A stretch of 64,000 nt of DNA from Oceanobacillus halophilus (lineage in GTDB: Bacteria; Bacillota; Bacilli; Bacillales; Amphibacillaceae). The stretch is from NCBI RefSeq assembly GCF_003628505.1, contig NZ_RBZP01000002.1, positions 310,001 to 374,000 of the forward strand. The letters are read 5' to 3'. Positions 19,077-29,188 of the stretch are shown piece by piece. A program made the position numbers and the translations under genes. Under the pieces are notes generated by a model. It saw only the letters and a list, made by a program, of their open reading frames with translations, made no database searches and was not told the origin of the DNA. Numbering within the stretch: position 1 is the stretch's first letter; each line of letters begins with the position of its first letter.

Positions 19077-19107
19077 GCCCTACAGATTACCTTTTAATCT
19101 GTAGGGC
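19077..19107. terminator. Strong bidirectional hairpin terminator
   Basis: Perfect 13-base stem GCCCTACAGATTA (19077-19089) with 19095-19107 and a 5-base loop, preceded by AAAA and followed by TTTCCTTTT. It works as a terminator in either direction by structure. It abuts the broken istB fragment; which transcript it serves today is unclear. Confidence 0.75.
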
Positions 19108-19854
19108 TTTCCTTTTATCAATCAGCGTAGTTTGGTAAATTCCTCCTTCTTTGCTAGTTAGATATTATTCCATAAACTTTCATTTCGTAGATCACCCTAT
19201 TTCACTCTTTTCACGGTTAACTATAAGGTTATAGTTGATGTTCAAAACATAGATTCCTTAAAATTGGAGAGGTATTTCCACCTTTATAAAGAAAGTAATT
19301 ATCTGGATTAAATAACAATATGATTAAATCTAGTTATAAGTAGATCACACTAAATATACTTCAAATAATTCAAAAGCTAAATAAAGAGAAACCTAAAACT
19401 ACATCATAATATATTTTAAGTGGTCTTTATGGTTGGTTATCTTTTCTTTTTATACAAGTTTATCGACTGTGCAAAGTAATTAATTTCTAACTTTATATTG
19501 CATAATAATCTTTCTCACAAATGCTGCCCTTCAGTGTGAGATTTCTATAGGACAAATTTTCTGTAAACATCAAAACAATATTAAATTACACTATAATAGA
19601 TTTTCACTCTAATATGCAAATGTTTTTATGTGATTTGACGAAAAAAAACGGTTTTAAAACTTTTACCTCGAATAACACGATTTGATAGTAGAATCTTCTA
19701 AAAAATAGGATAAAATGATTACCAATCAAACTCATTTGTCTAAATGATTTAGGTAACATTATCTTAGTCAAATGATTAACATCTAAATCTTCATTATATA
19801 ACATTTAGAATAAATCCACGTCAATTTAGTACTTGTACTTTTAAAATAATTGCT

Positions 19855-20919
19855 CTATTTTCTTCCTAAAGACTTTATTAGAGGAATTCCTATATCTATA
19901 GCCATTTCATCTAAAATTTTAATGGTCGATAAATGGTATGGAATACCATTCTCAATATGGTGTTTTCTCCTTATCGATCCGCTTTCTCCCGACACTCTTA
20001 CTTTATCAACATTTTCACCGGTCTCAGTATTTTGTAACACTTTTACATACTCATCTAAATTTTCTAAGAATGTTTCTACTGGTAAAAAACGCTCAATATC
20101 TATAGCCAAAAAAAAGTGCCCAATATCTCTTGGGGCCGAGTAGTCATATTTACCTTTTATGTTTGGACTTACAGTTCCACCTGAAAGAATACCTGTTAAT
20201 ATATCTATCATTAATGCTATTCCATAACCTTTATGACCTGCTAACGGAAGTAACACCCCTTCTAAAGCTTCTGCAGGGCTAGTAGTTTCCTCCCCTTTTG
20301 CATTTAATGCCCAATTCTTTGGAATTTGTGTACCTTCTCTTTGCGCTTTATAAAGTTTTCCACGGGCAGATACACTGCAAGCAATATCTAAAGAAATTGG
20401 AAAATCCTTTCCTGGGACTGATATTGCTATTGGATTATTTCCGATATTGGCTTTCATACCACCCCAAGGTGCCATTATCGGTGGACTATTAGAAGCAGCT
20501 ATTCCAATCATATTTTGTTCAGCGGCCATTATAGAATAGAAAGATGCTATCCCAAAATGGTTACTCATATTCATTGTAGCCATACCCATCCCATGTTTTT
20601 TAGCTTTACCTATTACCCACTGCATTCCTTTATAGGCAGCAACATGTCCAATCCCATTTCCAGCATTAAGTGATCCACCCCACGGCCAATCTTTTATTAT
20701 TTCTATATTTAATTTTGGCTCCATTCCACATTTTTTAATTCTTTTAATATAATCCGGCAAGCGAATCAAACCATGTGTCATTATCCCCCTCATATCAGCC
20801 TCGACCAAGACTTCTGCGAAGATTTTGGATTCCTCTTCAGAAATATTAAAACTACTGCAGGACTCTATAGCAAACTTTTTTGCATTTTCGACTGTTACAA
20901 TTTGTTCTTTCACCAACAA
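19855..20919 (-). CDS. Ldh family (malate/lactate type 2) NAD(P)-dependent oxidoreductase
   Basis: A 354-residue member of the type 2 malate/L-lactate dehydrogenase family (as YlbC, AllD, ComC). It shows MRGIMTHGLIRLPDYIKRIK near residues 53-72, MSNHFGIASFYS with the catalytic His, and GNNPIAISVPG. These enzymes reduce 2-oxo acids or oxidise 2-hydroxy acids with NAD(P). The start is one of two consecutive TTG codons (20919 or 20916) after AGAGGGA. It follows the MFS gene by 35 bases and may share its transcript. The 2-hydroxyacid or ureidoglycolate-like substrate is not predictable. Confidence 0.92.
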   Translation of the reverse strand: MLVKEQIVTVENAKKFAIESCSSFNISEEESKIFAEVLVEADMRGIMTHGLIRLPDYIKRIKKCGMEPKLNIEIIKDWPWGGSLNAGNGIGHVAAYKGMQWVIGKAKKHGMGMATMNMSNHFGIASFYSIMAAEQNMIGIAASNSPPIMAPWGGMKANIGNNPIAISVPGKDFPISLDIACSVSARGKLYKAQREGTQIPKNWALNAKGEETTSPAEALEGVLLPLAGHKGYGIALMIDILTGILSGGTVSPNIKGKYDYSAPRDIGHFFLAIDIERFLPVETFLENLDEYVKVLQNTETGENVDKVRVSGESGSIRRKHHIENGIPYHLSTIKILDEMAIDIGIPLIKSLGRK

Positions 20920-20954
20920 ATATCCCTCTTTCCTTCAGTCTATTTTTATAATTA

Positions 20955-22370
20955 TTATTTAATTTTTTTCCTTAATATTAATAAAACAACTAATACAATC
21001 GCTATGAAGGTTCCTGTAAAGGCTAATGATTGTTTTATAGCTAAAATACCTGCTTCTTGTTTAGAGACATCTACAATATAAACCTCCCTCCTCCATTCGA
21101 ATATTATGGAAATAACAACTACAGATAGTATTTTCACTATTTGTCTGAATATGCTTATAATAGCAGAGCCATCATTAACGTTATTTTCTCTTAATGAATT
21201 CAAAGACATTGTAACTGAAGGAGTATTAATGAATCCATTTCCTATACCCTGAAAGATTAATAATAAAACAATAATCCAGATAGGAACTTTTCCGACCCAG
21301 AAACTTAAGGAAAATAATGAAAAGGTAAGTAAAATTATCCCTGTGGATAGAACAATAAATGCTCCCTTCTGGTCTAATAATCTCCCCCCTATAGTCATAG
21401 CAATACCAATAGCGATTGCCTGTGGAAATAATATTAAACCAGTAAAAAGAGGACTTTTCAATAAGACTTCCTGCATAAGTAATGGAATTAAAATAAGTAT
21501 CGTAAAAAAAGAAATGGTACTACATGTAGTTATTAGTAGTCCTATTGAGAATACTTTATTTTTAAATACCCTTATATTAAGCAAAGGGGATTTAACTTTT
21601 ATCTCGTTCTTCACAAAAAAATATAAGCTTATCCCTCCAATACCTAATACCCCCCAAGCAAAGTAGTGGGGCATACCACTTTGTAATCTTTCAATACCAA
21701 ACAAAAAAGAAACTATCCCTATAGTTATTAAACTGTATCCTAATATATCAAAGGTATTTTTTTCTAATCCCTTACTTTTCTTCAAATAGTAAGAGGCGGT
21801 TATTAGAGCAATGACACTAGTAGGTATATTTATAATAAACAACATAGGCCAATGATAAAAACTTAAAATAAATCCGCCTAATGCAGGGCCAATAGCAGGG
21901 GCAATCATAGCAGATATCCCCCAAATTCCCATAGCTAGTCCTCTTTCATTTTTTGGAAAGTATTTAAATACCAAAATCATAGAAAGTGGCATAACTATTC
22001 CTCCACCTAATCCTTGTAAGAATCGCGAAATAATTATTAAAAAAAAAGTACTTGAAAATGTACCTAATAAGGAAGAGAAGACAAAAAAGCTCATCCCAAG
22101 AATAAATACCTTTTTATGTCCAAACTTATTGCCTATATAACCAGTTAAAGGCGTGGTTAAAGCCATCCCTAGCGCAAAAATTGTGACAATCCATTGAGTC
22201 TGAACTGTGGTTATTTGGTAATAATTCATAAAGTAAGGCAGAGCAACATTCATTAGACTATTATTGAGAATAACTGTGAAACCCCCAAGCTGTGTTGCAG
22301 CTAATATGCCCCACTTATTTACTTTTTGAATACTTTTTTCTTCAACTCTAACATTTACCTGTCGAGCCAT
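20955..22370 (-). CDS. DHA2-type MFS transporter (14 transmembrane helices)
   Basis: A 471-residue transporter with around 14 hydrophobic helices. Motif A-like segment LTGYIGNKFGHKKVF lies near residues 76-90 and the motif C-like GIWGISAMIAPAIGPALGG near 147-165, both typical of DHA2 drug/H+ antiporters such as EmrB and LmrB. It probably exports a toxic or acidic compound, though some family members take up organic acids. AAAAGGTG precedes ATG 22370. The gene is followed closely by the Ldh-family gene. Confidence 0.93.
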   Translation of the reverse strand: MARQVNVRVEEKSIQKVNKWGILAATQLGGFTVILNNSLMNVALPYFMNYYQITTVQTQWIVTIFALGMALTTPLTGYIGNKFGHKKVFILGMSFFVFSSLLGTFSSTFFLIIISRFLQGLGGGIVMPLSMILVFKYFPKNERGLAMGIWGISAMIAPAIGPALGGFILSFYHWPMLFIINIPTSVIALITASYYLKKSKGLEKNTFDILGYSLITIGIVSFLFGIERLQSGMPHYFAWGVLGIGGISLYFFVKNEIKVKSPLLNIRVFKNKVFSIGLLITTCSTISFFTILILIPLLMQEVLLKSPLFTGLILFPQAIAIGIAMTIGGRLLDQKGAFIVLSTGIILLTFSLFSLSFWVGKVPIWIIVLLLIFQGIGNGFINTPSVTMSLNSLRENNVNDGSAIISIFRQIVKILSVVVISIIFEWRREVYIVDVSKQEAGILAIKQSLAFTGTFIAIVLVVLLILRKKIK

Positions 22371-22881
22371 TTAAACACCTTTTTTCATAGAATCATAAAA
22401 ATATTAAATTAAAAATATTAAAGATTTAATGCAAGTACCTCTCTAACTCCTAACAAAGTACTCTACTACTTGTCGATACAAACAAAATCTGTCTACATCT
22501 TAGAATTACTGTTCATGCTTAACTTCATCCATCCTTTTACTGACCTTTTATTATGAAATAAAAGAATCCACGACTTTTTTAGGAAAACGTAAATTTTAAT
22601 TTCTCACCCCCTTTTCTCGATATGGAATTCACATAATCAAATATTTATTATAATTCACATTATAGTTAAAAAATTCATAAAAATCAATAAAATTATAACC
22701 TAAAAATGTTAACTATACTGTGAAAAATTTCCAAAATGTCAAAATTCAACTAAAGGTGGCTTTGTCCATTTTTTTGAAAGATATTTACATTTAAAACCAA
22801 AAGAGGCAACGACGACTTATTTTAATTATGGAATCATCTGTTTTTTTAAACCGGCACATCATAATATAGATGCTGCTTATA

Positions 22882-23190
22882 GCCAGCTACTGATTTGAAG
22901 CAATAACTTTTTGCTTTATGTTTCTATTTGAATCAGTACATGCAAACAATAGATGATGAGGGCGATATAGATTTGAATTTTTATTGTTGTTTTATCCATT
23001 AAAAAAATAACTCGATAGCCCTACGAGAGCGGTAGATACTGCTAATCTCATCTGCACTTAAATCAAATCGGTTTGTGATTAATCGGAGGACATTCCCCTT
23101 TGTATCTATCACTTCCAAAAAAACGAAACACCTTCTCAGCACGATTCTGTGTCGAGCTGATAGACCATTTGATCGGATAAAGCGATAGAA
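22882..23190 (-). pseudogene. IS4-family transposase remnant
   Basis: On the minus strand the pieces TQNRAEKVFRFLEVIDTKGN, then VLRLITNRFDLSADEIS, then SIYRSRRAIELFF (about 23005-23150) read in order as the conserved core of IS4Bsu1-like transposases; the last piece contains the YREK-region Tyr-Arg. After an internal deletion the frame resumes as IQIYIALIIYCLHVLIQIET (about 22930-22985) and SKKLLLQISSWL, the usual C-terminus. A frameshift near 23150, an in-frame stop and the deletion show it is dead. The N-terminal half of the transposase is missing. Confidence 0.8.
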
Positions 23191-24281
23191 TCAGATGGTA
23201 GAGAAACACCTAAAATATCAAAACATCAATAATGCTTAAGTATACATTTCTTATTCTTTACATTATTTTCTTTGATTTACGAGTTATTTCCTCTATATAC
23301 ATACGTGGACAAGGTTTCCCATCTTAGTAAAGATAACCTTGGTTTAATGTTCTAATAATGGCCGTTTGAATATTGCTATTTCACTGCTTAGCAGCCCTTA
23401 TAGAATTATAATGTGTAATTATTCTACACGTTAGAATTCTAAATCTATTCAATTGTTTGTCGCTTAATGATTTCTGTTCTTTTAATTCTTCTAATGTCTT
23501 TTAAAAAGGAAGTGTAGCCTATGTAAATTGTCTCTCTAAATCCATCTCTTCTTTTCGATTTTGTTCACATTTTGCTATGCTAAATCAAAGAAGAACTGAG
23601 TAAAGGATAGATCCTTATACTCAGCCCCTCTAATTAAATGCAGATAGGTGATTTGCTGTTTCTGCTAAACGTTGTGTCTTCATCGTTGGTCTGGCTGTCC
23701 TATATTATTTCTCCCTCAATATTGCAGTTTAAACATCATTTCTCTTTTTGAGCCTCGAACTCCACAACCCAACCAGAACCCCCTCCTAATTGGAACATTC
23801 TCAGAGTTATCTATCACTGTATCATTTACTTGTCGGTGTGGTTTTAAGTATGCAATGAATTCGCTAAAATCAGTTGCAACTTAAAGTTTATCTTCGACCT
23901 CCTTTATACAAACTTTTTCATGCTTACTAAACGTTTCTAATATGATAAATAACTAATATATTGTCCTTATGCATCTTGATATACTAGTTTCATAATTGCT
24001 TTTATATGTATATTTTTGGTGACTAGTTTTGAGTGTTTATTTTTTTATGGAAAACAATTCAGCTGATCTTTTTTATTCTTATTAAGTCACCCCCCTTGTT
24101 CATTCAATGTATCAATATTATGAAATATACAATGTTCAGCGAAATTATCCTTGATAAAACCAACTACAATTTTAATTTTCCGTTTACTTTCTAATCACAT
24201 TACTAAAAGTAGAAGGATCAAATTCCTAAATCCTTTAAATTGTCGGAGTATTAATGTATAGATAGTTATCTAATTGACAGT

Positions 24282-24316
24282 AAAAATTGCTAGGATTAAT
24301 AATCCAAGCAATTTTT
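24282..24316 (-). terminator. Rho-independent terminator after the MDR oxidoreductase gene
   Basis: AAAAATTGCTAGGATT at 24282-24297 pairs with 24301-24316 at 15 of 16 positions around a 3-base loop; the T-rich end of the stem provides the U tract. It starts 21 bases after the stop of the gene ending at 24338. Confidence 0.8.
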
Positions 24317-24337
24317 CTGTTTCTGGCATATTTATGC

Positions 24338-25348
24338 TCACTCTGCTTTTACTCTCACCAATTGTTTCCCAATATTTTCTCCTTTAAATAACCCTATAAA
24401 TGCATTTGGTGCATTTTCTAAACCTTCTATAATATTTTCACGATATTTAAGCTTTCCTTGTTGCACCCAATCCCCTAAATATTGGTATCCCTCTGAAAAG
24501 CGTTCTGAATAATCACTTACAATAAAAGCTTTCATTAGTGCACTACAATTAAGTAAAAATCGTTGTACACGTGGACCCACCGCTTGTTCTTCACTATTAT
24601 ATTCAGAAATTTGCCCACAAACGATGATTCTAGCTTGGAAATTTAATCGATACATTACGTGGTCAGTAACTACTCCACCAACATTATCAAAATATATATC
24701 TACCCCATCTGGACATTTGTCCTTTAAAGCTTCACGTAGATTCTCTTCTTTATAGTTTATAGTTGCATCGAATCCTAATTCTTTCTCCAGATATTCATTT
24801 TTTTCCTCAGAACCAGCAATACCAATAACTCGACAGCCTTTATTTTTTGCAATCTGTCCCACAACTGTTCCAACTGCACCAGCAGCTCCAGACACCACAA
24901 CAGTCTCTCCTGATTTGGGTTTGCCGATATCTAAAAGGCCAAAATATGCTGTTAAACCAGGCATACCAACAACTCCTAATGCTGTAGTAATAGGTGCAAG
25001 GTTAGGATTAACTTTACGAATATTACGGCCATTAGAAACAGAATAGTCAGACCACCCAAGGCGACCTTCAATGATGTCTCCAATTTCAAAACGTTTGTTC
25101 TTTGATTCTACAATTCTACCAACTACCCCGCCCGTCAACACTTCATTTAAATTATACGGACTTGTATACGTCTTTATCCCACGCATTCTCCCACGCATAT
25201 ATGGATCTACAGATAGATAAATCGTTTCTACTAAAACTTCACCATCTCTAATACTAGGTAAAGGCTCTTCAATTAACTTGAAATTGTCTTGTATCGGCAT
25301 CCCCTTTGGTCGACTAACTAATAAAATACTTCTATTTTTTGACTCCAT
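24338..25348 (-). CDS. NADP-dependent MDR oxidoreductase (CurA/YfmJ-like)
   Basis: A 336-residue zinc-free medium-chain reductase. The N-terminus with SVDPYMRGRMRG (about residues 51-62) is the hallmark of the leukotriene B4 dehydrogenase/CurA group. The nucleotide-binding segment is VVSGAAGAVGTVVGQIAK near 153. The group reduces the carbon-carbon double bond of 2-alkenals and enones with NADPH. GTGGAGG precedes the ATG. The gene lies 73 bases after the SDR gene on the same strand and before a terminator, so it is likely the last gene of a CoA-transferase/SDR/MDR transcript. Confidence 0.93.
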   Translation of the reverse strand: MESKNRSILLVSRPKGMPIQDNFKLIEEPLPSIRDGEVLVETIYLSVDPYMRGRMRGIKTYTSPYNLNEVLTGGVVGRIVESKNKRFEIGDIIEGRLGWSDYSVSNGRNIRKVNPNLAPITTALGVVGMPGLTAYFGLLDIGKPKSGETVVVSGAAGAVGTVVGQIAKNKGCRVIGIAGSEEKNEYLEKELGFDATINYKEENLREALKDKCPDGVDIYFDNVGGVVTDHVMYRLNFQARIIVCGQISEYNSEEQAVGPRVQRFLLNCSALMKAFIVSDYSERFSEGYQYLGDWVQQGKLKYRENIIEGLENAPNAFIGLFKGENIGKQLVRVKAE

Positions 25349-25421
25349 ACTTAGCCTCCACTTTGATTATTATACTTAAGTAAATTGTCTTTATCTAAAA
25401 CTCAACTATTCATTAATGTAT

Positions 25422-26195
25422 TTACAAAGTACTTCCCCCATCAACACTAAGCACTGTACCTGTCACAAAATCACTAGCTTGTGTTGCTAGATAAATCGCC
25501 GCTCCTTTCAACATATTCTCATCACCTATTTTTCTTAATGGAATTGTCTCAACAACCTTTTCTTCTTTTTGTTCTAATGTTCCTTTTGTCATTTTGGTTC
25601 TAAACATGCCTGGTGCTATTGCATTGACATAAATATTATGTCTTGCCCATTTTATAGCTAAGTCTTTTGTAAAATGAATTACTGCAGCTTTACTTGTCGT
25701 ATAACCAATAGTGTTTGTAACTTCAGGTGGTCTAACTGTGAGACCTGCAGCTGAAGCAATGTTAATAATTTTCCCATGATTTTGTTCGATCATATGTTTA
25801 CCGACTGCCTTGCTTAATAAGAATGTTCCGGTTACATTAACGTTCATTACCTTATTCCATGCTTCTAATGGCATCTCTTCTACAGGTGCCCCCCACGTAG
25901 CACCACTGTTATTTACAAGAATATCGACTTTTTCGAAATCAGCAAGAACTTTATTTACAACGCTTTTAACCTGTTCCTCATTGGTAACGTCTAATGCATA
26001 ACCTTTTGCTTTTATCCCATATTCATTCGAAAGCCTTTCAGCAACCCCATCACAACTTTCTTTTTTCCTTGAACAAAGTGCCAACTCGCACCCCATTTCT
26101 GCATATACTTCTGCAATTTGTTCCCCTAAACCACGTCCACCTCCAGTAATAAGAGCAACTTTTCCGGTTAAATCAAATAGTTCGTTAACTTTCAT
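25422..26195 (-). CDS. SDR family oxidoreductase
   Basis: A 257-residue classical SDR: TGGGRGLG near 17-24, NNSGATWGAP, catalytic Ser in INIASAAG and the YTTSKAA motif (Tyr and Lys), and the C-terminal VLSVDGGSTL. It should interconvert a hydroxy and a keto group with NAD(P). It is clearly paralogous to the SDR encoded at 42295-43068 (same VNELFDLTGK-type start and WGAPVEEMPLEAWNKVMNVN segment). GGAGG precedes the ATG. It sits 55 bases after the CoA-transferase B-subunit gene, which hints at a 3-hydroxyacyl or hydroxyacid substrate. Confidence 0.92.
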   Translation of the reverse strand: MKVNELFDLTGKVALITGGGRGLGEQIAEVYAEMGCELALCSRKKESCDGVAERLSNEYGIKAKGYALDVTNEEQVKSVVNKVLADFEKVDILVNNSGATWGAPVEEMPLEAWNKVMNVNVTGTFLLSKAVGKHMIEQNHGKIINIASAAGLTVRPPEVTNTIGYTTSKAAVIHFTKDLAIKWARHNIYVNAIAPGMFRTKMTKGTLEQKEEKVVETIPLRKIGDENMLKGAAIYLATQASDFVTGTVLSVDGGSTL

Positions 26196-26250
26196 TATTT
26201 ATATTCCTCCACCCTAATTGTTTACAATATATTCCTATTCTCTTTGCTTA

Positions 26251-26931
26251 TTACACCAATTCGAGCATAGCTTGCTCTCGAACGACTGTTCTAAAGTCTT
26301 CTGCAATTTGATATGACGCCCCCGTGATAGTCAGCAAATCTTCAAATGAAATTTCGTCAATTTTCTCTACTAACATTAGTTTGCCTTGACGAATCTTAAA
26401 AACAGCATATTCAGTAATAATAGTGTCTACCCTCTTTGTTGCAGTAAGCGGATAGGTACATTTTGGCAGTATTTTTGCTTCCCCTTTTGGCGTTACATGT
26501 GTAGTTGCAACAATAACCCTTTTAGCTCCAGCTACAAGGTCCATTGCACCACCAACCCCCAGTACATCTTTACCTGGAATAGCCCAACTTGCTATATCAC
26601 CATTCTGAGCAACTTGAAGTGCACCTATAACCGTCGCATCCAAATGTCCCCCTCGCATCATAGCAAATGATAATGAACTATCAAAAAAAGAGGAATGCGG
26701 CTGTATCGTAACTGGAGCTTTTCCAGCATTAATTAAATCTGGATCTTCCTCCTCAGGAGCAGGTGATGGCCCAACACCTAAAATACCATTTTCTGAATGC
26801 AAAGTTACCTTCCCTCGAGGAAGATAGTCAGCTACCATTGTAGGGATACCAATGCCCAGATTTACTACTCCTGTTTGTAATTCTTGTGCTGCTCTCCATG
26901 CTATGTATCTCTTAATTGAAATATCAACCAT
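26251..26931 (-). CDS. scoB: 3-oxoacid CoA-transferase, subunit B
   Basis: A 226-residue class I CoA-transferase beta subunit, counted from ATG 26931, which has GGTGGAG nine bases upstream; the GTG at 26946 lies within that site. The catalytic Glu lies in the SENGILG motif, preceded by GIGIPTMVADYLP; GGHLDATVIGALQV and GGAMDLV follow. With subunit A it moves CoA from a donor such as succinyl-CoA or acetyl-CoA to a 3-oxo or short-chain acid. It overlaps the subunit A gene by 8 bases. The symbol follows the Bacillus scoAB pair; acetoacetate specificity is assumed. Confidence 0.93.
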   Translation of the reverse strand: MVDISIKRYIAWRAAQELQTGVVNLGIGIPTMVADYLPRGKVTLHSENGILGVGPSPAPEEEDPDLINAGKAPVTIQPHSSFFDSSLSFAMMRGGHLDATVIGALQVAQNGDIASWAIPGKDVLGVGGAMDLVAGAKRVIVATTHVTPKGEAKILPKCTYPLTATKRVDTIITEYAVFKIRQGKLMLVEKIDEISFEDLLTITGASYQIAEDFRTVVREQAMLELV

Positions 26932-27622
26932 TAACTGTGTCTCCACCTTTCACTACAACATCAACAAAAATAAATGGAGTAATAATTTCTTCCGGATCTA
27001 ATTTACCCACCTCTACTATTTCATCTACCTCTACAATAGTTATGTCAGCTGCCATAGCCATCAATGGATTAAAATTACGGGCTGATTTCCTATAAATAAG
27101 ATTACCCGCCTTATCTGCCTTATAGGCCTTTATTAATGCAACTTCAGCTGTCAACGATTCTTCTAGCACGTACTCCCTACCATTAAAAACACGACTTTCC
27201 TTATTATTGGCTAGTTCTGTACCTGCAGAAGTTGGGGTATAAAAAGCAGGAATACCTGATCCACCTAATCTTAATGCCTCCGACAACGTTCCTTGAGGAA
27301 GCAACTCAATTTCTATTCGATTTTCGCGATAAGCCTTCACAACTTCTTTGCTCGTAGTATAATAAGTACCAATTGCTTTCTTTATTCTCCCCCCCATAAA
27401 TAAATGGTGTAGATTCGAACCTTCACTTATATTGTTGCTTATAATGGTAAAACCATCGAGATCTGTGGTTTCAATAACTGCTTCTAGCAATTTCTCTGGA
27501 ATTCCAGTTCTGCCAAACCCTCCTACCATCATTCTGGCTTTATTAGGAATTTTTGAAACAGCTTCTTCAGCAGATAAGAATTTGACATTTGTTTTTATTA
27601 TTTCTTTTCTTACGTCATTCAA
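26924..27622 (-). CDS. scoA: 3-oxoacid CoA-transferase, subunit A
   Basis: A 232-residue class I CoA-transferase alpha subunit with VGGFGRTGIPEKLLEAV near residue 33, FNGREYVLEESL, and ADKAGNLIYRKSARNFNPLMA, all conserved in ScoA/AtoD. It forms a heterodimer or heterotetramer with subunit B encoded immediately downstream. Translation starts at TTG 27622 with GAGGAGG upstream. As first gene of the run it is preceded by a 700-base gap that should hold its promoter. Likely job: activation or release of a ketoacid made by the beta-oxidation genes around it. Confidence 0.93.
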   Translation of the reverse strand: MNDVRKEIIKTNVKFLSAEEAVSKIPNKARMMVGGFGRTGIPEKLLEAVIETTDLDGFTIISNNISEGSNLHHLFMGGRIKKAIGTYYTTSKEVVKAYRENRIEIELLPQGTLSEALRLGGSGIPAFYTPTSAGTELANNKESRVFNGREYVLEESLTAEVALIKAYKADKAGNLIYRKSARNFNPLMAMAADITIVEVDEIVEVGKLDPEEIITPFIFVDVVVKGGDTVNG

Positions 27623-28325
27623 GTGTGTTCCTCCTCATTCATCCAATTCAACCTTTTTATTTTTATAATTTTAATTATATAATACAAATTCAGATAATTA
27701 AAGGTAATCAATAGTTTAGATAACAATTTGAATTAATATAAAGAGTACACAACTTTTTATCATCTATTTCCTTACGTTCTTATGTAAAGATTTTTAGTAT
27801 TTATATTTTATAAGTTATAATTTTCGCTGTAATAAAGTTACATTAGAATAGAGGTTATTATAAAAAATAAATATAATATAGATTCTTCTATAAATTCTCC
27901 TTCATGTATCGTTATAATTGGAAGAAAGAGTTGAACGAGTAGTTAAAGAAAATATTATAAGATTACTGATAGTAATTAGCTTACATAAATAATTTGTATT
28001 TCCAAATCAGTTAGCAACGACTGGTCTTCCAGCACTTCCCTAGTCCACATATACTTTTCTTCGGTAACTACGGTAACTCACCCAAATCAATAAATAATAC
28101 AGCATCTAGAGGATTTTCAATTCTTTTCTTCGCAGTATAATAACCGAGTTGAATTTTGTTGGTCTACTATTCTTGCCTACCTATTAATCCTGCTTTCTTT
28201 TTTTATTTAATTCTTGGATTTATCAAGCATTATTCCGTTCTCCTTATTTAATGAATAGTAAAGGTTACCTATTTACTATGAATACTAAATAGGTAAATAT
28301 CATTGTGTACTTACTTCAAATCCAA
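27623..28325. other. Gene-free region of about 700 bases with a coding-like relic
   Basis: No intact gene. On the minus strand near 28040-28150 the frame reads GYYTAKKRIENPLDAVLFID, ends at a stop, and a neighbouring frame continues VTEEKYMWTREVLEDQSLL. This looks like a frameshifted gene fragment, but I do not recognise the family. The rest is very AT-rich and should contain the promoter of the CoA-transferase operon. Confidence 0.4.
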
Positions 28326-29072
28326 CTATTGATTTAACGTCCCACCATCAACAACTAAAGTTTCTCCCGTAATAAACGAAGCCTCGTCAGAAGCCAAGAA
28401 TAAAACAGCATTCGCTACTTCTTCTGGTGTTCCAATTCTCTTTAAAGAATTTGCAGTTGATAAAAGCGGCCATTTCTTCGTTTCCTTCCAATGGGTTACC
28501 ATACTAGTATCAATAATCCCAGGCGCAACCGCATTCACTCGAATATTTTGTCTACCAAACTCTTTCGAAACAGCTTTTGTAAGTGCAATTACACTACTTT
28601 TAGAAGCTGAATAGGCAGATATTAGTTTTTGACCTTTAATTCCCGCTATACTAGCCGTATTAATAATCGAACTTCCTGATTCCATTTTTGGAATAATATA
28701 TTTCAAACCTAGAAATACACCCGTAATGTTTGTGTCTAACACTTTTTGCCACTGTTCCAACGACACATCAGGCAATTTCTTTTCTCCACCACTTCCAACA
28801 CCAGCATTGTTAAATAATATATTAATCTTTCCATATAAATCTATTGTCTTCGTAACCATATTTTCTACTTCCTGCGAATCTGTCATATTAGTAATAATAT
28901 AATCTGCATTTCCACCATTTTCTCTTACCATATTTACTGTTTTCACACAAGCATCTTCATTAAGATCGGTAACCATGATAGAAGCACCTTCTTCTGCAAA
29001 ACGCAATGCAGTTACTCTACCGATATCTCCACCGCCCCCTGTAATAATTGCTACTTTATTCTTCAATCTCAT
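28326..29072 (-). CDS. SDR family oxidoreductase
   Basis: A 248-residue classical SDR with TGGGGDIGR in the nucleotide loop (an Asp-Ile instead of Arg-Gly-Ile/Leu), LFNNAGVGSGG, catalytic motif SAYSASKSSV, and ITGETLVVDGG at the C-terminus. A good AAGGAG site precedes ATG 29072. It is flanked by gaps of about 700 bases downstream and 116 upstream; the short gene at 29189 is upstream on the same strand. Role: NAD(P)-dependent alcohol/ketone conversion; substrate unknown. Confidence 0.91.
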   Translation of the reverse strand: MRLKNKVAIITGGGGDIGRVTALRFAEEGASIMVTDLNEDACVKTVNMVRENGGNADYIITNMTDSQEVENMVTKTIDLYGKINILFNNAGVGSGGEKKLPDVSLEQWQKVLDTNITGVFLGLKYIIPKMESGSSIINTASIAGIKGQKLISAYSASKSSVIALTKAVSKEFGRQNIRVNAVAPGIIDTSMVTHWKETKKWPLLSTANSLKRIGTPEEVANAVLFLASDEASFITGETLVVDGGTLNQ

Positions 29073-29188
29073 ACACCCATCTCCTTATTTTAATAGTATG
29101 AATTCTTATAAATCATTAATTTAATAAATGAATATTATTTATCCATTAACTATACCTATCCTGCATCACCAGTATAAACCACAAATTT

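Larger units (their letters stand above)
18193..19854. other. Gene-free region of about 1.66 kb
   Basis: Contains the IS21-family relic (18621-19072) and a strong hairpin (19077-19107). Outside these I see no intact gene. A 66-codon minus-strand frame at 19604-19804 lacks a ribosome site and recognisable similarity. The 3' end of the LysR gene has no strong terminator nearby. Confidence 0.6.
22371..24337. other. Gene-free region of about 2 kb with transposon debris
   Basis: Holds the IS4-family transposase remnant (22882-23190) and the terminator at 24282-24316. The stretch 23200-23900 has scattered decayed minus-strand frames (for example EFIAYLKPHRQVNDTVID) that I cannot assign. No RNA gene was recognised. 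Confidence 0.55.

Noticed and set aside
19604-19804. Minus-strand frame of 66 codons
   Set aside because: No ribosome binding site, no recognised family, low-complexity hydrophobic end; may be a relic but cannot be supported as a gene.
23672-23884. Plus-strand frame of 70 codons
   Set aside because: No ribosome site; the region also shows decayed minus-strand frames, so neither is convincing.
24324-24338. TGGCAT...TGC on the plus strand as a second sigma-54 promoter
   Set aside because: Spacing between GG and GC is one base short, it points into the 3' end of a minus-strand gene, and no plus-strand gene follows.
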